The notes below the pieces were generated by a model, which worked only from the letters and a program-made list of their open reading frames with translations, had not been told where the DNA came from and did no database searches. Below, in pieces: positions 12,837 through 14,108 of a DNA stretch of 14,108 nt; the first letter of the stretch is position 1, and each line of letters starts with the position of its first letter. The DNA is taken from NCBI GenBank assembly GCA_016206725.1, contig JACQRA010000054.1, positions 1 to 14,108 on the forward strand. The letters are read 5' to 3'. The DNA comes from Candidatus Omnitrophota bacterium (GTDB lineage: Bacteria; Omnitrophota; Gorgyraeia; Aquiviventales; Aquiviventaceae). The position numbers and the translations under genes are program-made.

Positions 12837-13952
12837 ATGCTCACCACCGTATCTCGACAGCGGATTCACGGCGGCGCCACACCTGCGATGTTGGACTTCG
12901 GTGTCGACGTCAATCCGTTCGGTCCTCCGGAGAGCGTGCGGACGACCGTGATGGCCCACCTTGAGGCGATTCAGCGTTACCCTGATCCACAGGCGCGCGC
13001 CTTGCGGGAGGCACTGGCAACATGCCACGGCCTCAGCGCCGAGTCCATCCTGCCGGGCAACGGCTCCGCCGAGCTGATTGCGCTGATCGTCCAGGCGCTC
13101 CGTCCCACGCGTGGTGAGCGAAGTCGAACCATGACCGCCCTCGTGATCGCACCGACCTTTACGGAATACGAGTGGGCCCTCGAACAAGCCGGCGCATCGA
13201 TCCAGTACGCCATGACTCAGGAGGCGGACAGGTTTCGTTGGCCTGAATCGCTGGATGGCTGGATGCCGCCGCTGGATGACACGGATGTCGTGTTCCTGTG
13301 CAATCCCAACAATCCGACCGGCGTCACGATGCCCCGCGATCGCGTCCTCGAGTTGGCCGCTCGCTGCGAGGCGCACCAGACGACACTCGTCGTGGATGAA
13401 GCGTTCGTCGAATGGACCGAGGCGCCTGGGCAGATCAGCCTCGTCTCATCCGTTCCCGAATACCCCCATCTGGTTGTCCTGCGTTCCCTAACAAAGATAT
13501 TTGCGATCCCCGGCATTCGTCTCGGCTATGCGGCGGCCTCACCTGGTCTTGCTGAGACCCTCCGAGCTCATCAATCGGCCTGGCCGTTGAATACCTTCGC
13601 CTTGGCTGTGGGGGAACAGCTCCTGAAGGAAACGGTCTATGTGACTCGAAGCCGCCGTCTCGTCAGAGACGCGGTTCAGGAATTGCTCGAATCGCTTCGT
13701 CGTCTGCCAGGGCTCCACCCCTTTCCGACGAGCACCAACTTCATCCTCTGCAAACTCACCGGGCCGAACCTGACGTCCACACAGCTCTGCGCGCAGCTCG
13801 CGCAGCAAGGGATAGCGGTGCGCAACTGCGATGACTTCACCGGTCTTGAGCCCGGCCGCTTCATCCGCCTCGGCGCCCGCCGCCCCGAAGAGAATGCCCT
13901 CTTACTCGCCGCGCTCCACGAGCAAACAAAGGGGACACAAAACAAGTTCTAA
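12837..13952 (+). CDS. cobD: Threonine-phosphate decarboxylase (PLP enzyme)
   Basis: A 371-residue fold-type I PLP enzyme close to histidinol-phosphate aminotransferase, making (R)-1-amino-2-propanol O-2-phosphate for the linker. It has HGG (11-13), the N-terminal DFGVDVNPFGPP typical of CobD (often written LDFSANINPLG), CNPNNPTG (155-162), DEAF (187-190), the PLP lysine Lys220 in RSLTK and Arg228 downstream. HisC is the main alternative, but the N-terminus and cobalamin context favour CobD (called CobC in the Pseudomonas scheme). The ATG at 12837 is 5 bp after cobS; longer readings run through cobS. The last residues (GTQNKF) and the TAA come from the second GGGGACAC repeat. Confidence 0.9.
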   Translation: MLTTVSRQRIHGGATPAMLDFGVDVNPFGPPESVRTTVMAHLEAIQRYPDPQARALREALATCHGLSAESILPGNGSAELIALIVQALRPTRGERSRTMTALVIAPTFTEYEWALEQAGASIQYAMTQEADRFRWPESLDGWMPPLDDTDVVFLCNPNNPTGVTMPRDRVLELAARCEAHQTTLVVDEAFVEWTEAPGQISLVSSVPEYPHLVVLRSLTKIFAIPGIRLGYAAASPGLAETLRAHQSAWPLNTFALAVGEQLLKETVYVTRSRRLVRDAVQELLESLRRLPGLHPFPTSTNFILCKLTGPNLTSTQLCAQLAQQGIAVRNCDDFTGLEPGRFIRLGARRPEENALLLAALHEQTKGTQNKF

Positions 13953-14004
13953 AAAGGGGACACAAACAAATTTATCAGCAATGGAAAAATATGTTTGTGT
14001 CCCC
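13931..14004. repeat. Composite GGGGACAC repeat, copy 2 (direct copy plus hairpin)
   Basis: It has the same layout as the copy after cobT: GGGGACACAAA at 13931, then 25 bp later a palindrome with arms GGGGACACAAACA (13956-13968) and its complement (13992-14004) around a 23-nt loop. The longer loop distinguishes it from copy 1. The first part gives cobD its last codons and stop; the hairpin fills the gap before cobQ. No T-tract follows. Confidence 0.9.
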
Positions 14005-14017
14005 GATTGTTCGCAAA

Positions 14018-14108
14018 ATGCGCGCTAAAGCGATCATGGTTCAGGGCACCGGCTCCCACGTCGGAAAAAGCGTCCTCGCGGCCGCCCTCTGCCGCATCTT
14101 CGCGCAAG
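14018..14108 (+). CDS. cobQ: Cobyric acid synthase, N-terminal fragment
   Basis: Thirty codons are visible before the window ends. The start MRAKAIMVQGTGSHVGKS holds the P-loop-like ATP-binding motif (GTGSHVGKS) and the MVQGT opening of CobQ/CbiP amidotransferases, which amidate four side chains of the corrin ring. Related CobB/CbiA and dethiobiotin synthetase share the P-loop, but MVQGT and position after cobD favour CobQ. The ATG at 14018 lies 13 nt after the repeat and lacks a Shine-Dalgarno; Met7 (14036) is an alternative start. Confidence 0.85.
   Translation, partial: MRAKAIMVQGTGSHVGKSVLAAALCRIFAQ

Noticed and set aside
12561..13376. 271-codon open frame on the minus strand across cobS and cobD
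   Set aside because: It overlaps two genes with intact catalytic motifs; low-complexity, no recognisable domain.

Overview
This 14.1 kb GC-rich window is densely packed bacterial chromosome with almost no spare DNA. The host looks like an uncultured Gram-negative-type bacterium. It has a predicted lipoprotein, a membrane-anchored LytM peptidase, an NTT-type carrier and a secreted protein resembling exosortase-associated TIGR04073 proteins. Short palindromic GGGGACAC repeats and an ATTCCGC heptamer repeat also occur. This mix would fit Nitrospirota, NC10, Omnitrophota or similar phyla. No marker gene is present, so the phylum is a weak guess. There are no rRNA or tRNA genes, transposases, CRISPR arrays or phage genes.

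Left block (1-7937, minus strand): seven genes form one co-directional chain in which every stop overlaps the next start. In order of transcription they are a membrane GAF-like/GGDEF diguanylate cyclase, dihydrolipoyl dehydrogenase, an M23/LytM peptidase, PgeF (YfiH/laccase-domain), an NTT-like nucleotide-carrier homologue with a long C-terminal helical-repeat domain, a lipoprotein with a HipA/PI3K-like kinase signature, and a gamma carbonic anhydrase cut by the window edge. The mix joins signalling, envelope upkeep and metabolism. The pairing of a nucleotide-carrier homologue with an exported kinase-like lipoprotein is the most intriguing part.

Middle block (7938-10156): a divergent promoter pair with overlapping -35 boxes drives the left operon and a YbaK/EbsC-type tRNA deacylase with a very basic tail. 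The deacylase gene converges on a two-gene minus-strand unit, bifunctional nuclease (DUF151) then histidine phosphatase, with stop codons overlapping in a CTAG. A second divergent promoter pair drives that unit and a small secreted protein with two CPIC motifs. Three of the predicted -10 boxes lie only 7-9 nt before a start codon, suggesting leaderless mRNAs.

Right block (10157-14108, plus strand): a sigma70-type promoter leads into a cobalamin riboswitch and the operon cobU-cobT-cobS-cobD-cobQ, which covers lower-ligand activation, aminopropanol linker synthesis, nucleotide-loop assembly and amidation in cobalamin biosynthesis. cobQ runs off the window. Two copies of a composite repeat (a 25-bp direct copy plus a hairpin) sit at the 3' ends of cobT and cobD. 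In both cases the repeat encodes the last residues and the stop codon in the same frame, and the following gene has no visible Shine-Dalgarno sequence.
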